Source: an uncultured Lachnospiraceae bacterium (lineage in GTDB: Bacteria; Bacillota; Clostridia; Lachnospirales; Lachnospiraceae). Taken from it: 5,918 nucleotides of DNA. Below the pieces are notes generated by a model that was not told the DNA's origin, ran no database searches, and worked only from the letters and a program-made list of their open reading frames with translations. This document shows positions 1-5,918 of the stretch, in pieces; within the stretch, counting starts at the first letter, position 1, and each line of letters starts with the position of its first letter. Made by a program: the position numbers and the translations under genes. Location of the stretch: NCBI GenBank assembly GCA_910584945.1, contig CAJUDY010000079.1, forward strand, positions 1 to 5,918, in the 5' to 3' direction.

Positions 1-19
1 TTCTTCCAGAAAATCTTTT

Positions 20-2152
20 TTATTTTCCTCTTGACATTTCACCAAATTGCTTTTCGTGCAAATAGTTACCTAAACCATAGATTCCCGCGGAGTAAATCCA
101 CCCCAAGGTTCCCCAGATCCCTCCTTTCTGAATCATGCCTTCGTCAGCCCCCTGAGGGCATATGCCAAAACCTTCCGGCTGCATCCCAATATCCGCGAAC
201 CCCATGTCGTCAGCGGGGCAGGAAAGAATCTGCGCCGTTGCCCGGGCAATCCACTCTGCCATACGGCACATGAGCGGATGCTTTCTCCACACTCCGATCT
301 GATACAGTTCCCTGATATGGAACAGAGAGTAAATATCCACTACGCCTCCGCCCCACACGGAATTGATCGCACCAAGCCCTTTGGTTTTAAAGCCTTTTTC
401 ATACAGGATCGTTCCTTTTTTCATGGGAGCGTTCCACACATAGTTCCAGGTCGTGAACAAAAACGCCGCGTTCTCCGCCCCTTCCAGCCAGCGTTCCTCC
501 CCGGTCAGCAGATACAGATGACACAGTCCCGCCATCACGTACTGGGCCGCCTCCTTGTCCACCTGGTTGGGATTGTCCATGGTAGCGCCCTGGTAATGTT
601 CTTCCTTTACCATATTTTCCAGAACATACTCCCCTGCCCGCAGCGCACGCTGACGGTAAAGGCGGTACCTTTCCCCTTCTTTTAAGAAATACCGGCACAG
701 CTCTGACAGGAATACCAGCGGAATCGCCGTAGCGGATTTTCTTCCTTTTTGTAAATCCTCCTGGGAACCATCCAGATCGTCCACTGCGTCAGTTCCCTCC
801 CCGTCCGGACAGTAGGCCCGATACCAGGAACCGTCTTCCTCCTGATGTTCCGCCAGAAAATCCGCATACTTTAAAACCGCCTGCTCCCACTTCTCATGAA
901 CGCGTCCCATGGAACGATACCACAGACAACATTCCAGCAGATCCCGCATGGGCTCTGTCATGGTGCGCAGGTAGTTTCCCTTCTTACTGGTTCTGGAGAT
1001 ATAGTGCAGCTTCGGCGCTTCCGGATCGCCGAACGAGAAAAAGGGACTTCCAGTACTTAGATCATAAAGAGAATAAAGCCAGCCATTGTCCAGCTGACAG
1101 TGGTCTACGAAAAAGTCAATGACTCTCTCTCCCCGCCCGATCCATTCTCCGCCCTGCTCCGACGCCATAATATACGCTGCGTTGATCTGCCGTCCTGTAA
1201 ATCCATACTCCAGAATATGGGTGTAGGAATTGTGGGGAATGGTGTCATAACAGGTGCTGAATCCCGACGGGCGGGACCCATAGCCATATCTGGGGTCGAA
1301 ATGAAAGAAAAACCCGGCCCCTCCGCCCTCGAATTCCCGATAGCTCTCGCCCAGAGATTTGATCCGGTACTGCCTTGACTCTTCCATGGTAAAAGGAAGC
1401 TCCGCCACCATGTCTCCCGCCTCTTCCAACCGGACCGCTTCCCGCTCAAAGGCCTCGTAAACCGCCTCGGCAAAGGAATCCGTCTGTCCCCTGTGCAGAC
1501 AGTAGGAAAGCTCCATCGCAAAATCTTCCCCATCCAGCGGATAGTAGGCGATGGCCGGACGTTCGTCCGCGCTCAGCGCGGAACTTCTGTCTTCCTCCCC
1601 GTAGGGCCAGGCGCAGGCAAAGTATGCCTCTCCCTTTTTGCCGATCCCATAGCCCATGGAGCTGTTCCCGGTTCTCTGAAGGTAACGGCTGTCTCCCTTT
1701 TCCCGCAGCGCCTCCCCGATCTCTTCATAAGGCTTTTCCTTGGAACACTTAAGATAGTCTCCGGTCCTGCAGTCATAAGCCAGAACCATGGGCGCCGTCA
1801 GGCGGTCTTCCATAAAGGTGCGCCGCTTTGGCGCGCCGGGAAGCATCGGCTTTGTGTAGACCATGGAAGGCACACAGAACCTCCAGGAAGCTTCCGCCCT
1901 GGTTTCCAGCGGAAACTGAAAGCCAAACCGGACGCCTTTTCCTGCTGCCGTTCTCGCGGAAGTTTTTCCGCTTAACCGGAAACGGATGCGCTGATCCGGT
2001 CCCGCTTCCCGGAGATCTCCGGTTATCTCAAAGTGATACCCATTTCGTTCCAGCACACTTTGAAACGGCGCTCCCAACTCCCAGACATACGTTTCCTCTT
2101 CCAGCTTTGGAAAAAATGATACGGTCACGAAAATCCTTCTCTCCTGTTCCAT
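20..2152 (-). CDS. Putative six-hairpin glycosidase, family not recognised
   Basis: This 710-residue protein is probably a cytoplasmic glycoside hydrolase working beside the GH127 enzyme encoded just upstream; no signal peptide or membrane segment is visible. Residues 1 to about 250 are strand-rich and polar, like the beta-sandwich that precedes the barrel in many clan-type glycosidases. Residues about 260 to 700 are helical and carry features typical of (alpha/alpha)6 barrels: LDNGWLYSLYD (354-364), EEDGSWYRAY (438-447), DNPNQVDKEAAQY (526-538) and GTLGWIYSAGIYG (681-693). Acidic residues in these motifs are candidate catalytic groups, but I cannot pick them. The start at 2152 is chosen because AAGGGGTGA lies about 6 nt upstream and the ATG follows the GH127 stop by 14 nt; an upstream in-frame ATG at 2272 would overlap the GH127 gene by about 100 nt. 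No separate promoter is seen, so it is probably cotranscribed. The substrate is unknown. The gene is complete, ending in TAA at 20-22. Confidence 0.85.
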   Translation of the reverse strand: MEQERRIFVTVSFFPKLEEETYVWELGAPFQSVLERNGYHFEITGDLREAGPDQRIRFRLSGKTSARTAAGKGVRFGFQFPLETRAEASWRFCVPSMVYTKPMLPGAPKRRTFMEDRLTAPMVLAYDCRTGDYLKCSKEKPYEEIGEALREKGDSRYLQRTGNSSMGYGIGKKGEAYFACAWPYGEEDRSSALSADERPAIAYYPLDGEDFAMELSYCLHRGQTDSFAEAVYEAFEREAVRLEEAGDMVAELPFTMEESRQYRIKSLGESYREFEGGGAGFFFHFDPRYGYGSRPSGFSTCYDTIPHNSYTHILEYGFTGRQINAAYIMASEQGGEWIGRGERVIDFFVDHCQLDNGWLYSLYDLSTGSPFFSFGDPEAPKLHYISRTSKKGNYLRTMTEPMRDLLECCLWYRSMGRVHEKWEQAVLKYADFLAEHQEEDGSWYRAYCPDGEGTDAVDDLDGSQEDLQKGRKSATAIPLVFLSELCRYFLKEGERYRLYRQRALRAGEYVLENMVKEEHYQGATMDNPNQVDKEAAQYVMAGLCHLYLLTGEERWLEGAENAAFLFTTWNYVWNAPMKKGTILYEKGFKTKGLGAINSVWGGGVVDIYSLFHIRELYQIGVWRKHPLMCRMAEWIARATAQILSCPADDMGFADIGMQPEGFGICPQGADEGMIQKGGIWGTLGWIYSAGIYGLGNYLHEKQFGEMSRGK

Positions 2153-2166
2153 TCTGTCACCCCTTT

Positions 2167-4113
2167 TTATTTCATCATTTCCTGAAATTCTTTTACCCAT
2201 ACCAGCATCTCTCCCGGCTTTCGATTCCCCCAGTAGGCGTAGGGGACAAAGGTCAGTTCCGTCTCCTTCCATCTTGGCGCTTTTTCCGCATACAGCAGAT
2301 CTTCCTCCCAGCCTTCCAGCTCCTGGCGCAGACCCTTTCCCCGGATTACCGTTGTCCCGCCCAGCAAAGTTTCCTCATAGCTTTCTTTCAGCGTATCTGG
2401 ATACAGATAACAGCCATGAAGGGCCGGACCGTTGTCCTGCTCTTCCAAACAGTATACCACCGGTCCTTTTACCACCGCCACCTTTCCGATATTGTCCCGG
2501 ACTCTGGGATTGCTTCTTATGATTCTTGGCGTGAGATCCATCCAAAATTCCACCTGACACCGGGGACCATGGACCGGAATCCCGGCGTATCCTGTTCGGA
2601 CTTCACCGTCTGTCTTTGTTCCTTCCACACAGATCCAGTATCGATCTACATACTGCGGAATCCGAAGATGCAGGGTGCCTTCATATGCTCCGTCTGTGAG
2701 AATCTCCAGCTTCACCTTCCCATCATTCGGGAAATCCGTGGTCATCCGAACCCTCAGCGAATATCCTCCAGCCTCCAGCTCTACTTCCGCCCCAAGGTAC
2801 AGATTCCAGTAAAGATCCGCGCCTTTTTGAAATACCACATATTCGCCCAGGGACGCCAGTGTTCTGGCAATATTCGGCGGGCAGCATGCCACCCCGAACC
2901 ATTTCTGGCGAACCGGCTTTACATGTTCTTTGGAAGTCCGGGGTATACAGTTTTCCGGCCAAACCTCCAGAGGATTCACATAGAAAAAACTTTTCCCGTC
3001 CATGGCAATCCCCGCAAGTACCGTATTGTAGAGAGCCAGCTCCGCCGCATCCATATACTCTGCCTGGCCGGTAATCTGCGCCATCCGTCTGGAAAACATG
3101 GCAAGTCCCACCGATGCGCAGGATTCCGAATAATTGCAGTTATTCGGCAGATCATAATCCGTTGTGAAGCGTTCCAGAAGACCGGAGCTTCCGATACTTC
3201 CCGTAATATACATTCTCCGGCGGACCATATTTTTCCACAGTCTCTCACAGACTTTCAGAAGCTCTGCATCCTCATATGCCGCCGCCACATCTGCCATGGC
3301 CGCATACATATAGGTGGCTCTCACTGCGTGCCCCTCCGCCGTGGTCTGCTGCCGGACAGGAAGATGGCTTTGGGAATACCTGCGGTCATAGCCTGCGAAT
3401 TCCGGAAAAATAGTCTCATACTTTGGATTCTTCTGTTCTTCTTTGAAGAAGTCCGGCTCCTGTCCCCGCCTTTCCAGAAAAAGCCGGGCCTGGATCAGAT
3501 ATCTTTTATTGCCGGTCACCTCATATAATTTGATCAGTCCGATTTCCACTTCCTGATGGCCCGGGTAAGCATCCTTCCGATTCTCCTCCGAAAAGACATT
3601 GCAGATCAGATCCGCAAAACGGCACATGATATGCAGAAATTTTTCTTTTCCGGTGGCCTTATAGTAAGCCGCCGCCGCCTCCATCAAATGCCCCGCCGTA
3701 TAAAGCTCATGGCCTTCCCGCAGATTGGTGAACCGCTTCCCCTTTGCCTTGATCGTATAATAAGTATTGATATAGCCGTCTTCCCACTGGGCCAGGCCGA
3801 TCAGGTCGATCACCGCATCCGCCCTCTTTTCCCACACCGACTCTCTCTGTCTCATCAATACATAAGCCACCGCCTCCAGCCACTTCGCTACATCGGTGTC
3901 CTGGAAAACCGCACCATAAAATTCACCCTCTTCCAGCCCTGCTGCAATCCGAAAATTCCGGATACTGTGACTGGTTTCTACATTCTCCAAACAGTCATTC
4001 AGTATATCCCACTGGTAAGGAATCACTTCCTTCAGCACCAGCTCCAAATAACGATTCCAGAAATGATCGTTGATTTTTATATCCTTTAGCGAAACCAGAT
4101 TTCTTTTTTCCAT
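2167..4113 (-). CDS. GH127 beta-L-arabinofuranosidase-like glycoside hydrolase
   Basis: This 648-residue enzyme matches the GH127 family, whose type member HypBA1 of Bifidobacterium longum (658 residues) removes beta-L-arabinofuranose from arabino-oligosaccharides using a zinc-bound cysteine nucleophile. The signature residues are present with family spacing: Glu314 in GLLERF (HypBA1 Glu322, acid/base), Glu330 and Cys332 in SESCASVG (Glu338, Cys340), and Cys410-Cys411 in GVACCPPN (Cys417 nucleophile and Cys418). The N-terminal (alpha/alpha)6 barrel spans roughly 15-425 and beta-sandwich domains follow. No signal peptide is visible, so it should act on imported oligosaccharide. The start at 4113 is preferred because GGAG sits 10 nt upstream; ATG 4122, three codons earlier, has GGAG only 2 nt away. 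It is first in a two-gene operon behind a promoter with paired operators. Some GH127 members act on other sugars, such as the aceric acid of rhamnogalacturonan II, so the exact substrate is inferred. Confidence 0.93.
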   Translation of the reverse strand: MEKRNLVSLKDIKINDHFWNRYLELVLKEVIPYQWDILNDCLENVETSHSIRNFRIAAGLEEGEFYGAVFQDTDVAKWLEAVAYVLMRQRESVWEKRADAVIDLIGLAQWEDGYINTYYTIKAKGKRFTNLREGHELYTAGHLMEAAAAYYKATGKEKFLHIMCRFADLICNVFSEENRKDAYPGHQEVEIGLIKLYEVTGNKRYLIQARLFLERRGQEPDFFKEEQKNPKYETIFPEFAGYDRRYSQSHLPVRQQTTAEGHAVRATYMYAAMADVAAAYEDAELLKVCERLWKNMVRRRMYITGSIGSSGLLERFTTDYDLPNNCNYSESCASVGLAMFSRRMAQITGQAEYMDAAELALYNTVLAGIAMDGKSFFYVNPLEVWPENCIPRTSKEHVKPVRQKWFGVACCPPNIARTLASLGEYVVFQKGADLYWNLYLGAEVELEAGGYSLRVRMTTDFPNDGKVKLEILTDGAYEGTLHLRIPQYVDRYWICVEGTKTDGEVRTGYAGIPVHGPRCQVEFWMDLTPRIIRSNPRVRDNIGKVAVVKGPVVYCLEEQDNGPALHGCYLYPDTLKESYEETLLGGTTVIRGKGLRQELEGWEEDLLYAEKAPRWKETELTFVPYAYWGNRKPGEMLVWVKEFQEMMK

Positions 4114-4133
4114 TTCTTCCATTCTCCAGATGA

Positions 4134-4150
4134 TTATACGTTTAATCAAT
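4134..4150. promoter_or_regulatory. Operator copy 2, LacI-family-like
   Basis: Exact second copy of the 17-bp element TTATACGTTTAATCAAT seen at 4174-4190, with 40 bp between the two starts. Its core TTATACGTTTAA is an imperfect palindrome (10 of 12 positions symmetric) around a central CpG, the usual layout of LacI/GalR-family operators. It lies in the untranslated leader, about 20 nt before the GH127 start codon. The regulator is not encoded in this window, so the family is inferred from operator shape only. Confidence 0.6.
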
Positions 4151-4173
4151 ACGCAAAAAATAACAGACAGTGC

Positions 4174-4190
4174 TTATACGTTTAATCAAT
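4174..4190. promoter_or_regulatory. Operator copy 1, LacI-family-like, at the transcription start
   Basis: 17-bp element identical to 4134-4150. It begins inside the -10 box and covers the expected transcription start near 4182, so a bound protein would block polymerase directly. The 40-bp spacing, close to four helical turns, puts both copies on about the same face of the DNA and would allow cooperative binding or a small loop. This strongly suggests substrate-induced repression of the two sugar enzymes. Confidence 0.65.
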
Positions 4191-4217
4191 TTTAACATAC
4201 CTTATAAATTTTTGCAA
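4189..4217 (-). promoter_or_regulatory. Sigma-A-type promoter of the GH127 operon
   Basis: Read on the minus strand, a -35 box TTGCAA (4217-4212) is followed by exactly 17 nt and a -10 box TAAAAT (4194-4189). This predicts a start near 4182 and a leader of about 70 nt before the ATG at 4113. The surrounding 4185-4250 stretch is AT-rich, as expected for a promoter. Operator copy 1 overlaps the -10 box. Confidence 0.7.
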
Positions 4218-4324
4218 CTGTTTTTTCAGCGTTTTTCAAATTCGCATTTTCCGACTGTCTTACATTTCCTTCGGTAAATATGATAATTGCATTCTTTCTG
4301 CAGAGGCTCTACCTGCACAACCTA

Positions 4325-4625
4325 CTATATTTCCTCCAGATACCGCCGAATCCAGCGTCCGACTCCGTCCTCATCCGCCAGCGTGCGCACATCTTTGGGA
4401 GCATTTGCCACTGCGACTCCGCGGCCCGCCCACGCCATCATATCCAAGTCATTTTCCGCATTTCCGAAAGCCGCAATCTCCTCCCTCCGGATTCCCAGAC
4501 AATCTGCCAGAAAGTGAAGACCCGACCTCTTTTGGCATCTGATAATGCTACTACCCCGGGTCCACTCCCTTTCCATAGAAAAGCTCTCTCTCCACAGTCC
4601 CGTCCGCCGTCAGCCGGTCGTCCTC
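4325..4625 (-). pseudogene. Decayed C-terminal fragment of a Cof-type HAD-IIB phosphatase
   Basis: The 3' part reads cleanly as the end of a Cof/HAD-IIB sugar-phosphatase-like protein: GLHFLADCLGI, then motif IV as FGNAENDLDMM (4468-4436), then GVAVANAPKDV, ending in TAG at 4325-4327. Several defects mark it as dead. The N-terminal half with the DxD nucleophile motif is absent. A MPKEV motif typical of the family (4538-4524) is in a different frame from the downstream part, pointing to a small deletion at about 4523. Two consecutive TAG codons lie upstream of MPKEV in its own frame (4553-4548). Several residues expected between LAD and EDGVG near the C-terminus are missing. The frame 4625-4554, containing ERELFYGKG, joins MPKEV in phase and may be more of the same gene. 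Motif IV has Asn where the family usually has Asp (GD). The fragment begins directly after the hicB stop and is GC-rich. Confidence 0.75.
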
Positions 4626-4976
4626 TTATCCGATTTTTGCCTGTACTCCAACCATATTTCCAATCGCTTCTTCAACAGCCGCATTCAAGCTCTTCCCATG
4701 CTCCATCGCATACACAGCAATATTCCGATGGAGCTCAGGACTGATCCTGACATTAAAGGTTCCCTTGTAGGGCTGTTCCGGTTTCACATCACGTTCTTTA
4801 CAGTCTGATAAATACTCATCAACCGCATTCCGAAAATCCTGTTCTAATTCCTGTACAGAAACTCCTTCATATGAAAGCAGGGACCTTATACCAACTACTT
4901 TCCCAAAAAGGCAGTTGTCTTCTTTCGAATACTCCACTGTACCATTATAATTCTTGTATGATAACAGATTGCTCAT
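4626..4976 (-). CDS. hicB: HicB-family antitoxin, intact
   Basis: This 116-residue protein is a typical HicB antitoxin, which neutralises the HicA mRNA interferase and represses its own operon. Residues about 6-60 (YKNYNGTVEYS through FGKVVGI, SYEG and the acidic helix before YLSDCKE) form the partial RNase H-like HicB fold that binds toxin. Residues about 74-108 (FNVRISPELHRN and SLNAAVEEAI) form a ribbon-helix-helix DNA-binding domain. The ATG at 4976 overlaps the hicA stop in the sequence ATGA, so translation is probably coupled; AAGGA lies 9 nt upstream. Length and both domains are normal, although its toxin partner is broken by a stop codon. If it still binds DNA it would act at the inverted repeat near 5265-5286. 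The family call is firm; present function is inferred. Confidence 0.92.
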   Translation of the reverse strand: MSNLLSYKNYNGTVEYSKEDNCLFGKVVGIRSLLSYEGVSVQELEQDFRNAVDEYLSDCKERDVKPEQPYKGTFNVRISPELHRNIAVYAMEHGKSLNAAVEEAIGNMVGVQAKIG

Positions 4977-5224
4977 AACAGACCATCCTTTCTTAATTTT
5001 TCAATAACCTGATTCAACACATACTTCTTTAATATCCCATTTGGATGTGGTCTATGAAAGTTTATTACTTCGTTGCTTCCAGCTTTGATAAACTTCACTC
5101 CTGAACCAGTTCCACCTTGTTATAATTCATATTCGAAATATGACAGTAACAATTTCATTTCATCAAAAGTGAAGTCTTTTGGTTTCTTTAGCAATCGATC
5201 TATCAATTTGTCTTTCTTACTCAT
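4973..5224 (-). pseudogene. hicA: HicA-family toxin gene with internal stop
   Basis: Reading from ATG 5224 gives 83 codons that match the HicA toxin, a small double-stranded-RNA-binding-fold mRNA interferase: start MSKKDKLIDRLLKKPKDF, helix DEMKLLL, then after the stop VKFIKAG, the HRPHP motif and the closing helix NQVIEKLRKDGLL. Codon 35 is TAA (5122-5120), in the loop between YEL and QGGTGSG. The frame is the same on both sides, so this is a point nonsense change or a short local loss, not a large frameshift. The loop also looks about two residues shorter than in relatives I recall. AGGAG lies 6 nt before the start. The gene overlaps hicB by 4 nt. A 34-residue product would lack most of the fold, so the toxin is probably inactive. 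Reinitiation in the second half cannot be excluded but would lack the first helix. A sequencing error at one base is the main alternative. Confidence 0.85.
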
Positions 5225-5241
5225 AGCATTCTCCTCTACAT

Positions 5242-5270
5242 ATCATATACCACTCTGTCAAGAAAAGCAA
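5242..5270 (-). promoter_or_regulatory. Possible hicAB promoter
   Basis: On the minus strand TTGCTT (5270-5265), 17 nt and TATGAT (5247-5242) make a plausible promoter with a short leader before the hicA start at 5224. A consensus TTGACA also occurs at 5261-5256, but no good -10 box lies 16-18 nt after it. The -35 box of the first pair lies inside the right arm of an inverted repeat, a sensible place for autorepression. Confidence 0.4.
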
Positions 5271-5286
5271 CTATTTTTAGTTGCTT
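5265..5286. repeat. Perfect 9-bp inverted repeat upstream of hicA
   Basis: AAGCAACTA (5265-5273) and TAGTTGCTT (5278-5286) are perfect complements around 4 T residues on the plus strand. The position about 40 nt before hicA suits an operator for HicB, whose ribbon-helix-helix domain binds palindromes. On the minus strand the hairpin is followed by TTCTT, so it could instead be a weak terminator for the upstream membrane-protein gene. The low GC of the stem argues for the operator reading. Confidence 0.55.
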
Positions 5287-5346
5287 ATATAATCCAGCTT
5301 CTTCCTTGCCTGACAGGATAACCGACTGAACAAGGATGACCGGAAT

Positions 5347-5802
5347 TCAGTGCCCCCGCAGATCAAATTCATGAAAAATCGTATCATTATTGCCCCAGGA
5401 ATACACGATAAAATAATTCTCTCCCGATATATTGGTCATAAATGCCAATTCTGTATGTTCTATAACATTTATATCTTCACCCGTCTGCCGCTCAACGGTA
5501 CAACCCCATGCGTCTTCAGCCAGTTCTGCATAGTACGTTTTTAATTCTTCGAGAGAGCATCCGCTTTGAATCAGTATGGCTCCAAAATACTGCATCCCAT
5601 TGCCGTTCCCGGTTAATTTTCCCGCCCTGTATACAGATTCCAGCATTTCCGTATAATTCGGAAGCGGCAAATCTGCAAGTTTATCTGCTGTCTGCTCTGC
5701 GATATGATCATTTACAATTGGCGCCATCAGGAAGAGGGCAAGCACAACGATAACCGCAATGAAAATCGCGGAGGCTACTGTTCCTGCAAAACCTTTTACC
5801 AT
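5347..5802 (-). CDS. Hypothetical single-pass membrane-anchored protein
   Basis: I do not recognise this 151-residue protein. After MVKGFAG comes a strongly hydrophobic stretch at about residues 9-30 (alanine, isoleucine, valine and leucine rich, closing LFLMAPIV) that reads as a membrane anchor or uncleaved signal. The rest, about 120 residues, is soluble and mildly acidic, with a helical part (SLEELKTYYAELAEDAW) and a strand-rich C-terminus (ELAFMTNISGENYFIVYSW). The charge pattern, with Lys3 before the anchor, suggests the C-terminal domain is outside the cytoplasm; two cysteines, 82 and 101, could then pair. The start is well supported by GAGGAAAGG a few nt before ATG 5802, and the gene ends in TGA. 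No partner gene is visible: the next gene downstream, hicA, is about 120 nt away with its own promoter region. Confidence 0.75.
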   Translation of the reverse strand: MVKGFAGTVASAIFIAVIVVLALFLMAPIVNDHIAEQTADKLADLPLPNYTEMLESVYRAGKLTGNGNGMQYFGAILIQSGCSLEELKTYYAELAEDAWGCTVERQTGEDINVIEHTELAFMTNISGENYFIVYSWGNNDTIFHEFDLRGH

Positions 5803-5828
5803 AACCTTTCCTCTTTTCGTAACGAACG

Positions 5829-5840
5829 ATCAAATTTGAT
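5829..5840. repeat. 12-bp perfect palindrome upstream of the membrane protein gene
   Basis: ATCAAATTTGAT is a perfect palindrome 27 nt before the ATG at 5802, in an AT-rich leader (5803-5918). It could be a regulator site, but a 12-bp AT-rich palindrome can also arise by chance. I see no convincing promoter boxes in this stretch. Confidence 0.3.
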
Positions 5841-5918
5841 GAAATAATATTAAACTTTTCTTTTAAAATTTATGGTGAATTTAGATTATCTCTTTAGAAG
5901 TTCTTATATGTCGGTATA

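Noticed and set aside
2153..2272. N-terminal extension of the second enzyme to ATG 2272
   Set aside because: The added 40 residues overlap the 3' end of the GH127 gene, show no domain character, and ATG 2152 has a clear ribosome binding site.
1828..3528. A 566-codon open frame on the plus strand opposite the two sugar-enzyme genes
   Set aside because: It lies wholly antisense to two well-supported genes, spans their junction, and its translation shows no recognisable domain. It is rich in Pro, Arg, Phe and His, as expected for a mirror frame of a GC-balanced gene.
4133..4138. Consensus TATAAT on the minus strand just before the GH127 start
   Set aside because: It is part of operator copy 2, has no good -35 box 16-18 nt upstream, and would place the transcript start at or inside the ribosome binding site.
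4114..4149. Longer GH127 start at TTG 4149, or ATG 4122
   Set aside because: The TTG start lies in the operator repeat with no ribosome binding site at a suitable distance. ATG 4122 is only 2 nt from GGAG. ATG 4113 has the better spacing.
4191..4324. Possible terminator between the HAD fragment and the GH127 promoter
   Set aside because: Only short, weak stems such as GCAGG/TCTGC are present, with no T-run after them.
5316..5346. Near-repeat GGATAACCG / GGATGACCG after the membrane protein gene
   Set aside because: Only 9 nt with one mismatch and no associated structure; consistent with chance.

Overview
The window looks like chromosomal DNA of a carbohydrate-degrading, gut-type Clostridia, most likely Lachnospiraceae. 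This is inferred from the enzyme families, the AGGAG/AAGGGG-type ribosome binding sites, the hicAB type and the roughly 50-55% GC of the large genes. Taxonomy cannot be fixed from the sequence alone. Every gene I accept lies on the minus strand, so transcription runs from high to low coordinates.

Layout in transcription order. (1) 5802-5347: a 151-residue hypothetical protein with one N-terminal membrane segment. (2) 5286-4626: a hicAB toxin-antitoxin locus with its own promoter region and a perfect inverted repeat. The toxin gene hicA has an in-frame TAA at codon 35, while the antitoxin hicB is intact and overlaps the hicA stop by 4 nt. (3) 4625-4325: a decayed C-terminal fragment of a Cof-type HAD phosphatase, GC-rich and directly abutting the hicB stop codon. 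(4) 4217-4113: a good promoter with two identical 17-bp copies of a LacI-family-like operator, 40 bp apart. (5) 4113-20: a two-gene operon with a 14-bp gap. It encodes a GH127 beta-L-arabinofuranosidase-like enzyme with its complete catalytic and zinc-binding set, then a 710-residue protein that reads as a beta-sandwich plus alpha-helical (six-hairpin type) glycosidase that I cannot assign to a named family.

The two sugar enzymes lack signal peptides and probably act in the cytoplasm on an imported arabinose-containing (plant cell wall or glycoprotein) oligosaccharide. They are probably co-induced when a LacI-type repressor, encoded outside the window, releases the paired operators. The upstream half (hicAB remnant plus HAD fragment) looks like a decaying accessory patch. 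hicA is about 32% GC by hand count over 4981-5220, against about 67% over 4381-4440 in the HAD fragment, which suggests pieces of different origin joined together. The points most worth following are the unassigned second enzyme, the duplicated operator, and the intact antitoxin beside a broken toxin.
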